A DNA stretch of 64,000 nt from NCBI RefSeq assembly GCF_016773205.1, contig NZ_JAETWB010000024.1:1-64000 (forward strand), read 5' to 3'. Within the stretch, counting starts at the first letter, position 1, and every line of letters starts with the position of its first letter. The notes below the pieces were generated by a model. The model did not search any database. It had not been told where the DNA came from and saw nothing but the letters and a program-made list of their open reading frames with translations. The DNA is from Belnapia arida. GTDB lineage: Bacteria; Pseudomonadota; Alphaproteobacteria; Acetobacterales; Acetobacteraceae. This document shows positions 18,092 to 26,913 of this stretch, piece after piece. The position numbers and the translations under genes were made by a program.

Positions 18092-19417
18092 ATGAGCACG
18101 GAAACCGTTAACCTCTCGCCGCGTGAGATCGTCTCCGAGCTCGACCGCTACATCATCGGGCAGAACGACGCCAAGCGCGCGGTCGCCATCGCGCTGCGCA
18201 ACCGCTGGCGGCGGCAGCAGCTTCCCGATGCCATGCGGGAAGAGGTGGTGCCGAAGAACATCCTGATGATCGGGCCGACCGGCTGCGGCAAGACGGAGAT
18301 CGCAAGGCGGCTGGCCAAGCTCGCCAACGCGCCCTTCCTCAAGGTCGAGGCGACCAAGTTCACCGAGGTCGGCTATGTCGGCCGCGACGTGGACAGCATC
18401 ATCCGCGACCTGATCGAGGTAAGCATCACCCAGACGCGGGAGGCTTCGCGTCGCGGCGTTCAGGCCAAGGCCGAGCTGGCGGCGGAGGAGCGGCTGGTGA
18501 CGGCGCTCGTCGGCGAGGGCGCCTCGGGCGAGACGCGGATGAAGTTCCGCCGGATGCTGCGCGAGGGCCAGCTCGAGACGCGCGAGGTGGAGGTGCAGGT
18601 CGCCGACCAGGGCAACGGCATGCCGATCGGCATGATCGACCTGCCGGGCGCGCAGGGCATGCAGATGCAGAACATGCAGGACATGCTCGGCAAGATGTTC
18701 GGCGGCAGGACCAAGCCGCGCAAGATGACGGTGGCCGAGGCCCGCGCCGCGCTGATCAAGGACGAGGCGGACAAGCTCGTCGACCAGGAGGCGCTGACCC
18801 GCGAGGCCATCGCCAATGCCGAGAACAACGGCATCGTCTTCCTCGACGAGATCGACAAGGTGGCCCGCGCCAGCGAGGGAGGCGTGCGCGGCGGCGATGT
18901 CTCGCGCGAGGGCGTGCAGCGCGACCTGCTGCCGCTGATCGAGGGCACGACCGTCACCACCAAGCATGGGCCGGTGAAGACGGACCACATCCTCTTCATC
19001 GCCTCGGGCGCCTTCCACCTGGCGAAGCCCTCCGACCTGCTGCCGGAGCTGCAGGGCCGCCTGCCGATCCGCGTCGAGCTCGGCGCGCTGACGCGGGACG
19101 ACATGCGGCGCATCCTGACCGAGCCGGAGCATTCGCTCATCAAGCAGTACACCGCGCTGCTCGGGACGGAGGGGCTGACGCTCGACATCCATGCCGATGC
19201 GGTGGAGGCGATCGCCGACCTTGCCACCGACATCAATGCGCGCGTCGAGAATATCGGCGCGCGGCGGCTGGCGACGGTGATGGAGCGGCTGCTGGAGGAG
19301 ATCTCCTTCACCGCCAGCGACCGGCCCGGGGAGCAGGTGCCAGTGACGGCGGAGTATGTGCGGGAGAAGGTGGCGCCGCTCGCGGGCAGCGCCGATCTCA
19401 GCCGCTACATCCTCTGA
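18092..19417 (+). CDS. hslU: HslU ATPase subunit
   Basis: AAA+ unfoldase of 441 residues feeding substrates to HslV. Walker A is [15 protein letters not shown] near residue 63, Walker B is [12 protein letters not shown] near residue 250, with the pore-loop GYVGRDVD and the intermediate (I) domain between residues ~110 and 240, here with a Met/Gln-rich [16 protein letters not shown]. The C-terminus ends in LSRYIL, the tail that docks into HslV. Tandem with hslV and followed directly by an ABC exporter gene. Confidence 0.97.
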   Translation: MSTETVNLSPREIVSELDRYIIGQNDAKRAVAIALRNRWRRQQLPDAMREEVVPKNILMIGPTGCGKTEIARRLAKLANAPFLKVEATKFTEVGYVGRDVDSIIRDLIEVSITQTREASRRGVQAKAELAAEERLVTALVGEGASGETRMKFRRMLREGQLETREVEVQVADQGNGMPIGMIDLPGAQGMQMQNMQDMLGKMFGGRTKPRKMTVAEARAALIKDEADKLVDQEALTREAIANAENNGIVFLDEIDKVARASEGGVRGGDVSREGVQRDLLPLIEGTTVTTKHGPVKTDHILFIASGAFHLAKPSDLLPELQGRLPIRVELGALTRDDMRRILTEPEHSLIKQYTALLGTEGLTLDIHADAVEAIADLATDINARVENIGARRLATVMERLLEEISFTASDRPGEQVPVTAEYVREKVAPLAGSADLSRYIL

Positions 19418-21187
19418 GTGTTCGACCGGCTCGCCTCGCTCGGCCTGCTGCTGCCCTATCTGCGGCCCTATCGCGGGCGGGTGGCGTTGGCCGGGCTGGC
19501 GCTGGTGGCGGCGGCGGGGCTGACCCTCGGGCTGGGGCAGGGGCTGCGGCACCTCGTCGATGAGGGCTTTGCCGCCGGCAGCGGGGCGGCGCTCGACCGG
19601 ACGGCGCTGGTGCTGTTCGGCGTGGTGGCGGCGCTGGCCATCGCCACCTGCGGGCGGTTCTTCCTCATGTCCTGGCTGGGGGAGCGGGTCGCGGCCGATC
19701 TCAGGCGGCGCGTCTTCGAGCATCTGCTGACGCTCACGCCCGCCTATTACGAGCGAGCGCGGACGGGCGACCTGCTGTCGCGGCTCACGGCGGACATCGC
19801 CCTGCTGCAATCGCTGACCGGCTCCGCCATCTCGCTGGGCATCCGCAACATCCTGACCGGCACGGGCGCCTTCGCCATGCTGCTGGTGACGAGCCCGAAG
19901 CTCGCCGGGATCGTCGCCATCGTCGTGCCGATGGTGGTGCTGCCGATGATCGGCTTCGGGCGGCGGGAGCGGCGACTGTCGCGCGTGGCGCAGGAGCGCG
20001 TCGCCGATCTCGGGCATACCGCGGAGGAAGTGCTGAACGGGCTGCGGACCGTGCAGGCCTTCACCCATGAGCCGGTGGACCGCGCGCGCTATGCGGGGCA
20101 GGTCGAGGAGTCGGTCGGGGCGGCGCTGCGGCGGATCGGGACGCGGGCGCTGCTGATCCTCGTCGTCATCCTGCTGGGCTTCGGGGCCGTCACCTTCGCG
20201 CTCTGGGTCGGCGGGCAGGATGTGATCGCAGGCCGGATGACGGGGGGCGAGCTTTCGGCCTTCATCCTCTATGCCGTGCTGCTGGCGAGTTCCGGGGCGA
20301 GCCTCAGCGAGGTCTGGGGCGAGATCCAGCGGGCGGCGGGGGCGGCGGAGCGGCTGCTGGAGGTGCTGGCGGAGCGGCCGGCCGTCACCGCGCCGGCGGC
20401 GCCGCTGGTTCTGCCGCCGGCGCGCGGGCGGATCGGCTTCGAGGAGGTGGTGTTCCACTATCCGACGCGGCCGGATCGGGCGGCGCTCGACGGCTTCTCG
20501 CTCGACGTGGCGCCGGGGGAGACGGTGGCGCTGGTCGGGCCCTCCGGGGCGGGGAAGACGACGGTGCTGCAGTTGCTGCTGCGCTTCTACGACCCGCAGG
20601 CGGGGCGCATCCGGCTGGATGGCGTGGATATCGCGCGGCTCGACCCGGCGGCGCTGCGCGGGCGGCTGGGGCTGGTGCCGCAGGACCCGGTGATCTTCAG
20701 CACGACGGCGCGGGAGAATATCCGCTTCGGGCGGCCGGATGCGACGGATGCCGAGATCGAGGCGGCGATGCGGGCGGCGGCGGCCGACTTCCTTGAGGCG
20801 CTGCCGGATGGGCTCGATACGCATCTCGGCACGCGGGGGGTGATGCTCTCCGGCGGGCAGCGGCAGCGGGTGGCGATCGCGCGGGCTATCCTCCGCGACC
20901 CGGCGGTGCTGCTGCTGGACGAGGCGACGAGCGCGCTGGATGCCGAGAGCGAGCGCGCGGTGCAGGGAGCGCTGGAGCGGCTGGCACGCGGGCGGACGAC
21001 GCTCGTCGTCGCGCACCGGCTGGCGACGGTGCGGCAGGCGGACCGCATCGTCGTGCTGGAGGGCGGGCGGATCGTCGCCAGCGGGACCCATGCGGCGCTG
21101 GTGAGCGAGGGCGGGCTCTATGCGCGCTTGGCGGCGCTGCAATTCGGCGAGGCGGATCAGACGGGCGGGATTCGTCTCCCCGGCTGA
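19418..21187 (+). CDS. ABC exporter, fused membrane and ATPase domains (MsbA-like)
   Basis: Half-transporter of 589 residues that should act as a homodimer. Six transmembrane helices occupy about residues 12-300, followed by an ATPase domain with Walker A GPSGAGKTTVLQLL, signature MLSGGQRQRVAIARAIL, Walker B VLLLDEATSALD and the H-loop Val-Ala-His. It resembles the MsbA/multidrug group found after hslVU in alphaproteobacteria. Substrate (lipid A core, lipid or drug) cannot be decided from sequence. The GTG start abuts the hslU stop. Confidence 0.9.
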   Translation: MFDRLASLGLLLPYLRPYRGRVALAGLALVAAAGLTLGLGQGLRHLVDEGFAAGSGAALDRTALVLFGVVAALAIATCGRFFLMSWLGERVAADLRRRVFEHLLTLTPAYYERARTGDLLSRLTADIALLQSLTGSAISLGIRNILTGTGAFAMLLVTSPKLAGIVAIVVPMVVLPMIGFGRRERRLSRVAQERVADLGHTAEEVLNGLRTVQAFTHEPVDRARYAGQVEESVGAALRRIGTRALLILVVILLGFGAVTFALWVGGQDVIAGRMTGGELSAFILYAVLLASSGASLSEVWGEIQRAAGAAERLLEVLAERPAVTAPAAPLVLPPARGRIGFEEVVFHYPTRPDRAALDGFSLDVAPGETVALVGPSGAGKTTVLQLLLRFYDPQAGRIRLDGVDIARLDPAALRGRLGLVPQDPVIFSTTARENIRFGRPDATDAEIEAAMRAAAADFLEALPDGLDTHLGTRGVMLSGGQRQRVAIARAILRDPAVLLLDEATSALDAESERAVQGALERLARGRTTLVVAHRLATVRQADRIVVLEGGRIVASGTHAALVSEGGLYARLAALQFGEADQTGGIRLPG

Positions 21188-21234
21188 GTTGGGTCGGCAG
21201 GGCGTGAGGCGTCCTGCATGGATCCCCGCCGCAT

Positions 21235-21286
21235 GCAACGCAATGTTTGTCACGGCTGCGTTGCCGTGAAGTATTCGATGTACAAA
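21235..21286 (+). promoter_or_regulatory. Nested inverted repeats upstream of the DyP peroxidase gene
   Basis: In the 263-base gap before the peroxidase, GCAACGCA (21235-21242) pairs perfectly with TGCGTTGC (21257-21264). Overlapping it, CACGGC (21251-21256) pairs with GCCGTG (21263-21268), so the two stems exclude each other. TTTGT/ACAAA (21246/21282) flank the inner stem. The segment is less GC-rich than its surroundings and contains TTGTCA at 21247-21252. It could be an operator, an attenuator-like RNA or a promoter; no family is recognised. The rest of the gap (21287-21450) shows only a ribosome-binding site. Confidence 0.35.
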
Positions 21287-21450
21287 CCCCCTCCGTGCCG
21301 CTGCAAATCACAATAGCCGCCGGCCTTGACCGGTGGCGCGGTGGGCGCCGGAGTGCCTTGCCCTATCTCGATGATCGATGACGGACACCGGCCTGCGGGG
21401 CCGGATGGGGCGTGCCGCCTGCCTTGTTGCCAGGGAGGGAAGGACTTGCC

Positions 21451-22932
21451 ATGACCGATCTCAACACTCTGCTGCAATCGCCGATCCGCTGGATGTCGCA
21501 GGCGACGGACCCGGATATGCGGCATTTCCTGCGCGACCTTCAGGCGAATATTCTGAAGGGGCATGGCCGGCACTTCACCGGCAACATCTTCGTCAGCTTC
21601 GAGGGCATGGGGGCGCAGGCGGTGGCGCGGCTGCTGCGCGACCTGTCGGGCTATGTCACCTCCGCCCTGCAGCAGCTCTGCACCGCGCGGTCCAGCGCCG
21701 GGCCGGGCTTCGACGGCGGGCCGGTGCGCTGCCTGCTGCTCGGCGCCGGGGCCTATCGGGCGCTCGGCAACCTGGCGACGATGCCGGGAGATGCGGCCTT
21801 CCAGGCGGGGATGCGCGCGCGGCAGGTGGCCCTCGCGGACCCGCCGGCGGAGGAGTGGGGCGAAGGCGCCTGGCGGCCCGGCAACCCGGCGCCGGATGCG
21901 ATGATCCTGCTGGCGAATTCCAGCTTCGAGGCGGTGACGCGCGACCTGGAGGCGGCCGAGGGCTGGCTGAACGGCAGCGGGGCGAGGGTGCTCGGGGTGG
22001 AGCGGGGGCGGGCGCAGTTCCGCACCTTCCGTCCCGGCGGCCCGGCCGAGGGCGTCGAGCATTTCGGCTATGTCGATGGCCGCAGCCAGCCGCTCTTCCT
22101 CGCCGAGGATCTGAAGCGGGAGGCGGCGGCCTATGCGGAAGAGCCCGCGCCGGCCGGGGCCGATACCGGCTTCGACCCGGCCTTCCCGCCCTCGCAATTC
22201 ATCCTGGCGGACCCGAATGCCAGGACCGAGCTGGGGGCGGGCAGCTACTTCGTCTTCCGCAAGCTGGAGCAGCGGGTGCGGGCCTTCAAGCGGCGGGAGG
22301 AGGCGCTGGCCGAGGCGCTCGGCCTGACCGGAACGAAAGCGGCGCGGGCCGGTGCCATGGCGGTCGGGCGGTTCGAGGATGGGACGCCGGTGGTGCTCTC
22401 CGACAATGCGACGGAGGCGGCGCCGCCCAATAATTTCAGCTATGCCAACGACCCGGAGGGGATGCGCTGCCCCTTCCAGGCGCATATCCGCAAGACCAAC
22501 CCGCGCGGGGAAAGCACCCCGAAGCTGCCGCCCGAGGCGCCGGCGGAGCGGAGCCACATCATGGCGCGGCGGGGCATCCCCTTCGGCGATGGGGTGCGCG
22601 ACTTCGAGGCGGATGCGGGGCAGGAGCCGGAGGGCGAGGTCGGGCTGCTCTTCATGGCCTATATGGCGAGCATCGAGGGGCAGTTCGAGTTCACCCAGCA
22701 GGTCTGGGCCAACAACCCGCGCTTCCTGCGCGGCCTGGCGCCGGGCGAGGTGCCGACCGGCATCGACCCGGTGATCGGCCAGGGCGGGGACGAAGCGGCG
22801 CGGACGCAGCTCTGGCCGGCGGGAGAGGGCAAGCCGATGGTGCCCTTCTCCTTCGCGGATTTCGTGCGGATGCAGGGCGGCGAGTATTTCTTCGCGCCGT
22901 CACGGTCCTTCCTGCGGGAGGTCGGCTTGTAG
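21451..22932 (+). CDS. DyP-type heme peroxidase
   Basis: Dye-decolorising peroxidase superfamily protein of 494 residues that should use H2O2 to oxidise aromatic or other substrates. It shows the DyP signature GYVDGRSQP (GxxDG, near residue 206), a probable proximal heme His in CPFQAHIRKTNPR near residue 345, and the C-terminal FMAYMASIEGQFEFTQQVW and FAPSRSFL. No signal peptide is evident (MTDLNTLLQSPIRW), so it is probably cytoplasmic unless packaged in an encapsulin, and no encapsulin gene is in view. ATG 21451 follows a GGAGGGAAGGA ribosome-binding site. Confidence 0.9.
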   Translation: MTDLNTLLQSPIRWMSQATDPDMRHFLRDLQANILKGHGRHFTGNIFVSFEGMGAQAVARLLRDLSGYVTSALQQLCTARSSAGPGFDGGPVRCLLLGAGAYRALGNLATMPGDAAFQAGMRARQVALADPPAEEWGEGAWRPGNPAPDAMILLANSSFEAVTRDLEAAEGWLNGSGARVLGVERGRAQFRTFRPGGPAEGVEHFGYVDGRSQPLFLAEDLKREAAAYAEEPAPAGADTGFDPAFPPSQFILADPNARTELGAGSYFVFRKLEQRVRAFKRREEALAEALGLTGTKAARAGAMAVGRFEDGTPVVLSDNATEAAPPNNFSYANDPEGMRCPFQAHIRKTNPRGESTPKLPPEAPAERSHIMARRGIPFGDGVRDFEADAGQEPEGEVGLLFMAYMASIEGQFEFTQQVWANNPRFLRGLAPGEVPTGIDPVIGQGGDEAARTQLWPAGEGKPMVPFSFADFVRMQGGEYFFAPSRSFLREVGL

Positions 22933-22937
22933 ACCCG

Positions 22938-24380
22938 CTAATCGGCGGCGATGCGCCCGGGGTCTAGCGTCACCTGCGGGATGTCGTAGGCGAGCAGGTC
23001 CTCGTAGAGCCGCGGCAGGTCGGCCTCGAACAGGCCGCGCGTCACCCCGGCGGCGACGCGCGGCGCGGCGATGCTCATCGCATTGATCGAGGCGCCCGCG
23101 GGGCCGAAGGAGAGGCTGGTGCCGATGCCGAAGAGGTGGATGTCGCGGATCCAGGGCGTCTCGCCGACGCGGCGTTCGAGGAAGCTGCTGTCGGGGGCGA
23201 GGTAGGGGAAGCCGCCGAGGCGCCCGGCAAGTTCGGGCGGGGTCTCGCCGGGCGGGGGCGCATAGCGGTCACGCCACTGGGCGATGTTGTGGGCGCAGGC
23301 GGCGAGTTCCGGGACCAGGGCGGGGTCCATCCGGGCGCCGGTGCCGCAGATCAGGTAGTCGGCGGCGAAGGGGCCGCGTTCGGTCGAGAGGATGGCGCGG
23401 CCACCCTCGGCGCGGGCATCGGTCCAGGGGCGGCCGACATGCATGGTGAAGTTGGGGAAGGCGAGGACGCGGCTGTAGGTGTCCTGCGGGAAGCCCTCGC
23501 GCAGGCCGAGGATGTAGCTCATGAAGCGCCAGCGCCACTCGTCGCTCATCTCGTGCATGTGGCGGAGGAAGCCGGCGAAGGTCAGCCAGCGATAGGGCTG
23601 GATGATCATCGGCTCCGCCCGGCGGCAGAAGAGATGGACCTCGGCGGCGCCGGCTTCCAGCGCCGTCGCGGCGTTGTCGAAGGCGGAGGCGCCGGCGCCG
23701 AGCACGGCGACCACCTTGCCGCGCAACGCGGCGAAGTCGATCGCCTCGCTGGCATGGGCGCGGAGCGGCTTCGGTAGGCCGCTGACAAAATCGGGCATCC
23801 ACCAGGCGCCGACGCCTTCCTGGCCGGTGGCGATGACGACCTTGCGGGCGAGGATCGGGCCATCGCTGCCCTCGATGCGGAGGCAGGGCAGGCCGTCATC
23901 GGTGCGTGCCGGGGTGATGGCGCCGGCCGAGACGCCGTTGCGGACGGGGATGCCGGTGACGCGGCGGAACCAGAGCAGGTAGTCCTGCCAGAGCTCCTTC
24001 GGGATCCAGGTCATCGCCTCGAAATGCGCAGGCCCGAACTGCGCCTCGTGCCAGGCCTGGTAGGTGAGGGCGGGGAGGCGCAGGTCCGGGCCGGTCTGCG
24101 TCTTCCAGCTGCGCAGCGTCCGCATGCGGGCATAGGTGACCCAGGGGCCTTCGCGGCCCTCGGGAGCGCGGTCGACGACGAGGATGTTCTCCACCTTGTC
24201 CCGCCTCAGGGCATGGGCGACGGCGAGGCCGCCCTGGCCGGCGCCGATGATGAGCGCATCCAGCACCGGAGCGCCGCCGCAGGTCTTCGGCACGAGCCAG
24301 GGGGCGCGGGGATGGGCGGTCAGCTCCAGGTCGCGGGTGACGTCCTGTTCCAGGTCGAGAAGGGTGCGCGGTGCGGGCAT
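22938..24380 (-). CDS. FAD/NAD(P)-dependent monooxygenase-like protein
   Basis: Flavoprotein of 480 residues related to flavin-containing / Baeyer-Villiger monooxygenases. The FAD site is LIIGAGQGGLAVAHAL near residue 43 and the NADPH site is VAVLGAGASAFDNAATAL near residue 225. Between them lie WKTQTGPDLRLPAL and WIPKELWQDYLLWFRR. A clear FxGxxxHxxxW fingerprint is missing, so the reaction is uncertain. It is convergent with the DyP gene (five bases apart) and divergent from the D-aminoacylase-like gene. Confidence 0.85.
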   Translation of the reverse strand: MPAPRTLLDLEQDVTRDLELTAHPRAPWLVPKTCGGAPVLDALIIGAGQGGLAVAHALRRDKVENILVVDRAPEGREGPWVTYARMRTLRSWKTQTGPDLRLPALTYQAWHEAQFGPAHFEAMTWIPKELWQDYLLWFRRVTGIPVRNGVSAGAITPARTDDGLPCLRIEGSDGPILARKVVIATGQEGVGAWWMPDFVSGLPKPLRAHASEAIDFAALRGKVVAVLGAGASAFDNAATALEAGAAEVHLFCRRAEPMIIQPYRWLTFAGFLRHMHEMSDEWRWRFMSYILGLREGFPQDTYSRVLAFPNFTMHVGRPWTDARAEGGRAILSTERGPFAADYLICGTGARMDPALVPELAACAHNIAQWRDRYAPPPGETPPELAGRLGGFPYLAPDSSFLERRVGETPWIRDIHLFGIGTSLSFGPAGASINAMSIAAPRVAAGVTRGLFEADLPRLYEDLLAYDIPQVTLDPGRIAAD

Positions 24381-24481
24381 CGGTGGGCTCCTGATGCCGG
24401 GATGCTAGCAAGGGCCGCGCCATGGTTGACATGGGCGGTCGCCCGACCAAGGCTGCGGGCAAAGCACCGGAGGAAGCCGCC

Positions 24482-26185
24482 ATGGAGCCCAGCCTCGTCA
24501 TCCGCCGCGGAACCATCGTCGATGGCAGTGGCGGCGAGCCCTATGAGGCGGATATCGCCGTGGGCGGGGGGCATATCCTCGAGATCGGCAAGGTCGCCGC
24601 GCGGGGAGCGGAGGAGATCGATGCCAAGGGGATGATCGTCACCCCGGGCTTCGTCGACATCCACACCCATTACGATGCGCAGGCGACCTGGAGCAGCCGG
24701 CTCGACAGCTCCTCGCTCAACGGCGTGACGACGGCGCTGATCGGCAATTGCGGCGTCGGCTTCGCGCCCTGCCGGCCGGAGGCGCGCGAGGCCCTGGTGA
24801 AGCTGATGGAGGGGGTCGAGGACCTGCCGGAGGTGGTGCTGACAGAGGGGCTGCCCTGGAATTGGGAGACCTTCCCGCAATTCCTCGATGTGCTCGGCAG
24901 CCGGCGCTACGACATGGATGTGGCGACCCAGGTGTGCCACGCGCCGCTGCGGGTGCATGTGATGGGCAGCCGGGCGGCGGCCTATGCCGAGGCGACGCCG
25001 GAGGAGATTGCCGAGATGGCGCGGCTGGCCGCCGAGGGCATCCGCGCCGGGGCGCTCGGCTTCTCCACCTCGCGCGCGATCGCGCACAAGACGCTGGATG
25101 GGACCCATACGCCGACCCTCGGCACGCCCGAGCCGGAGCTGGAGGCGATCGGCCGCGCGGCGGGCGAGGCCGGGGCGAGCTGGCTGCAGGTCATCTCCGA
25201 CTTCGACGAGCCGGAGGACGAGTTCGCGCGGCTGCAGCGGATTGCCGCGGCCTCGGGGCGGCCGATGACCTTCTCGCTGCTGCAACGGGAGAGTCGGCCC
25301 TGGCTCTGGCGCTTCCTGCTGGAGAAGATCGAGGCGGCGAATGCGGCGGGCGTGCCGATGACGGGGCAGGTGATGGCGCGGCCGGTCGGGCTGATGTTCG
25401 GCTTCGAGCTGTCGCAGCACCCCTTCATGGCGCGGCCTTCCTGGCAGGCGGTGGCGAGGCTGCCCTTCGCCGAGAAGATGAAGGTCCTGCGCGACCCGGC
25501 CTTCAAGGCGCGCATCCTCGCCGAGGAGGTGCCGGACCCGGCGCTGCGGGACCGGCTGAATGTCTGGGACATGATCTTCCGCCTCGGCGACCCGCCGGAT
25601 TACGAGCCGCGGCCTGAGACCAGCGTCGGCGCCATCGCGGCGCAGCAGGGCCGGGATCCGGCCGAGCTGTGCTGGGACTGGATGATGGAGCGGGACGGCA
25701 AGGCGATCCTCAACCGGCCGATCATCAACTATGCCGACCGCGACCTGGAGGCGGTGCGGGAGATGGTCGAGCATCCGCAGACGCTGATGGGGCTCGGCGA
25801 TGGCGGGGCGCATGTGAGCATCATCTGCGACAGCTCCTCGACGACGCATATGCTGGCCTATTGGACGCGGGACCGGGTGCGGGGGCCGAAGCTGCCGCTG
25901 CCCTTCGCGGTGCGGCGGCTGACGCGGGACAATGCGCTGGCGCTGGGGCTGGCGGACCGGGGGCTGATCGCGGTCGGCAAGCGGGCGGACCTCAACGTCA
26001 TCGACTATGACCGCCTGCAGATCCGCGTGCCGGAGCTGCGCTACGACCTGCCGGCCGGCGGCAAGCGGCTGGTGCAGACGGCGGAAGGGTATGTGGCGAC
26101 GATCGTGCATGGCGAGGTCGTCTCGCGCGAGGGCGAGCCGACCGGGGCGCTGCCCGGGCGGCTGGTGCGCGGTGCGAGGGCTTGA
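24482..26185 (+). CDS. N-acyl-D-amino-acid deacylase family amidohydrolase
   Basis: Zinc-dependent amidohydrolase of 567 residues in the D-aminoacylase/dihydroorotase superfamily. Motifs: [21 protein letters not shown] (HxH metal site), the family Cys in [35 protein letters not shown] with a metal Asp/His, and the C-terminal [12 protein letters not shown] beta sandwich. It probably removes an acyl or carbamoyl group from a D-amino acid or related amide. ATG 24482 is preferred to 24422 because the extra 20 residues do not resemble the family start. It is preceded by a divergent oxidoreductase gene. Confidence 0.87.
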   Translation: MEPSLVIRRGTIVDGSGGEPYEADIAVGGGHILEIGKVAARGAEEIDAKGMIVTPGFVDIHTHYDAQATWSSRLDSSSLNGVTTALIGNCGVGFAPCRPEAREALVKLMEGVEDLPEVVLTEGLPWNWETFPQFLDVLGSRRYDMDVATQVCHAPLRVHVMGSRAAAYAEATPEEIAEMARLAAEGIRAGALGFSTSRAIAHKTLDGTHTPTLGTPEPELEAIGRAAGEAGASWLQVISDFDEPEDEFARLQRIAAASGRPMTFSLLQRESRPWLWRFLLEKIEAANAAGVPMTGQVMARPVGLMFGFELSQHPFMARPSWQAVARLPFAEKMKVLRDPAFKARILAEEVPDPALRDRLNVWDMIFRLGDPPDYEPRPETSVGAIAAQQGRDPAELCWDWMMERDGKAILNRPIINYADRDLEAVREMVEHPQTLMGLGDGGAHVSIICDSSSTTHMLAYWTRDRVRGPKLPLPFAVRRLTRDNALALGLADRGLIAVGKRADLNVIDYDRLQIRVPELRYDLPAGGKRLVQTAEGYVATIVHGEVVSREGEPTGALPGRLVRGARA

Positions 26186-26225
26186 CGAAGCGGCTGCCGT
26201 ACAGGGTCGCGGGGTAGCGGGTTTC

Positions 26226-26257
26226 GGGGGTTCGTTCGCAGGAGTGGATGAACCCCC
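26226..26257. repeat. 8-bp inverted repeat overlapping the DUF4142 promoter
   Basis: GGGGGTTC (26226-26233) and GAACCCCC (26250-26257) are perfect inverted copies separated by 16 bases. The right arm contains the -35-like TGAAC of the promoter at 26249. It could be an operator, or a T-less terminator hairpin for the upstream amidohydrolase gene. Confidence 0.45.
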
Positions 26258-26273
26258 GGCGGACCGGCCCGTT
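26249..26273 (+). promoter_or_regulatory. Candidate EcfG (general stress) promoter of the DUF4142 gene
   Basis: TGAAC at 26249-26253, 16 bases, then CGTT at 26270-26273. This matches the alphaproteobacterial general-stress sigma factor consensus GGAAC-N16/17-CGTT at eight of nine positions. A start about 7-10 bases downstream would leave a 5' leader of about 45-50 bases before ATG 26329. DUF4142 genes are often in general-stress regulons, which fits. Unproven. Confidence 0.5.
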
Positions 26274-26328
26274 TGCGCGAAAGAGGCGGCGCGTTGCGCG
26301 CCGGCCACAGCCAAACGGAGCCGAACCG

Positions 26329-26871
26329 ATGAACCGACGCCATGCAATCCTCGGACTTGCCGCCGCCGGCGCGGCCGTGCCGCTGCTGCGCGGGACCGCC
26401 ATCGCCCAGACCGCCCCACTGGTGACGCCAGGGACGGTGCGCACCCTCTCCGCGACCGAGCACACGGCGATGACGCTGATGAACGGCACGCTCGCCAAGC
26501 AGACCAGCCAGCTGGCGTTGGAGCGGTCGGAGAACCTGAAGGTGAAGCAGTTCGCCACCTTCGAGATCGCCGAGCAAACCGCGCTGGCGCAGGTGATCAC
26601 CAACACGGCGAACCCGCCGCCGGTGCCGCTAGACGCCGAGCACCAGGCGGTGCTGACCAGCCTGCAGTCCCTCTCGGGCCCGGCCTTCGACCGCGCCTAT
26701 GTGCAGGGGCAGCTGCTGAGCCATCGGGAAGGCTTGCTGGTGCAGCAGGGCTATCTCGACAACACCAACCGCAGCACCGATGGGCAGCACATCGCGGTCC
26801 TGGCCCGCATGTCGATCCAGCAGCACATCACCATGCTGGAAGAGCTGGCCATGATGCTCCAGCGGGGCTGA
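26329..26871 (+). CDS. DUF4142 domain secreted protein
   Basis: Exported protein of 180 residues. The N-terminus MNRRHAILGLAAAGAAVP has paired Arg and a hydrophobic core, consistent with a Tat or Sec signal, with likely cleavage near TAIAQ. The rest is a four-helix, ferritin-like DUF4142 domain (helices around LSATEHTAMTLMNGTLAKQTSQLALERS, cut here into stretches, and YVQGQLLSHREGLLVQQGYL). No complete metal site is evident. ATG 26329 is favoured over an in-frame ATG at 26248, which overlaps the promoter. The function of the family is poorly known, but it is often induced by stress. Confidence 0.85.
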   Translation: MNRRHAILGLAAAGAAVPLLRGTAIAQTAPLVTPGTVRTLSATEHTAMTLMNGTLAKQTSQLALERSENLKVKQFATFEIAEQTALAQVITNTANPPPVPLDAEHQAVLTSLQSLSGPAFDRAYVQGQLLSHREGLLVQQGYLDNTNRSTDGQHIAVLARMSIQQHITMLEELAMMLQRG

Positions 26872-26879
26872 CGCGGACC

Positions 26880-26905
26880 GGGGCGGCGGCGCGATCCGCC
26901 GCCCC
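26880..26905. terminator. Bidirectional hairpin between DUF4142 and P450 genes
   Basis: Perfect 10-bp stem GGGGCGGCGG / CCGCCGCCCC with loop CGCGAT, lying between convergent stops at 26871 and 26914. No T run follows on either strand, which is common in GC-rich alphaproteobacteria. Likely a shared 3' end structure. Confidence 0.6.
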
Positions 26906-26913
26906 CTCGCGCC

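Noticed and set aside
17726-21253. 1175-codon open frame on the minus strand
   Set aside because: Antisense shadow of hslU and the ABC exporter; Arg/His/Pro-rich with no domain, as expected in GC-rich DNA.
24426-24431. TTGACA as a -35 box for the D-aminoacylase-like gene
   Set aside because: No acceptable -10 hexamer at 16-18 bases; the perfect -35 match alone is weak evidence.
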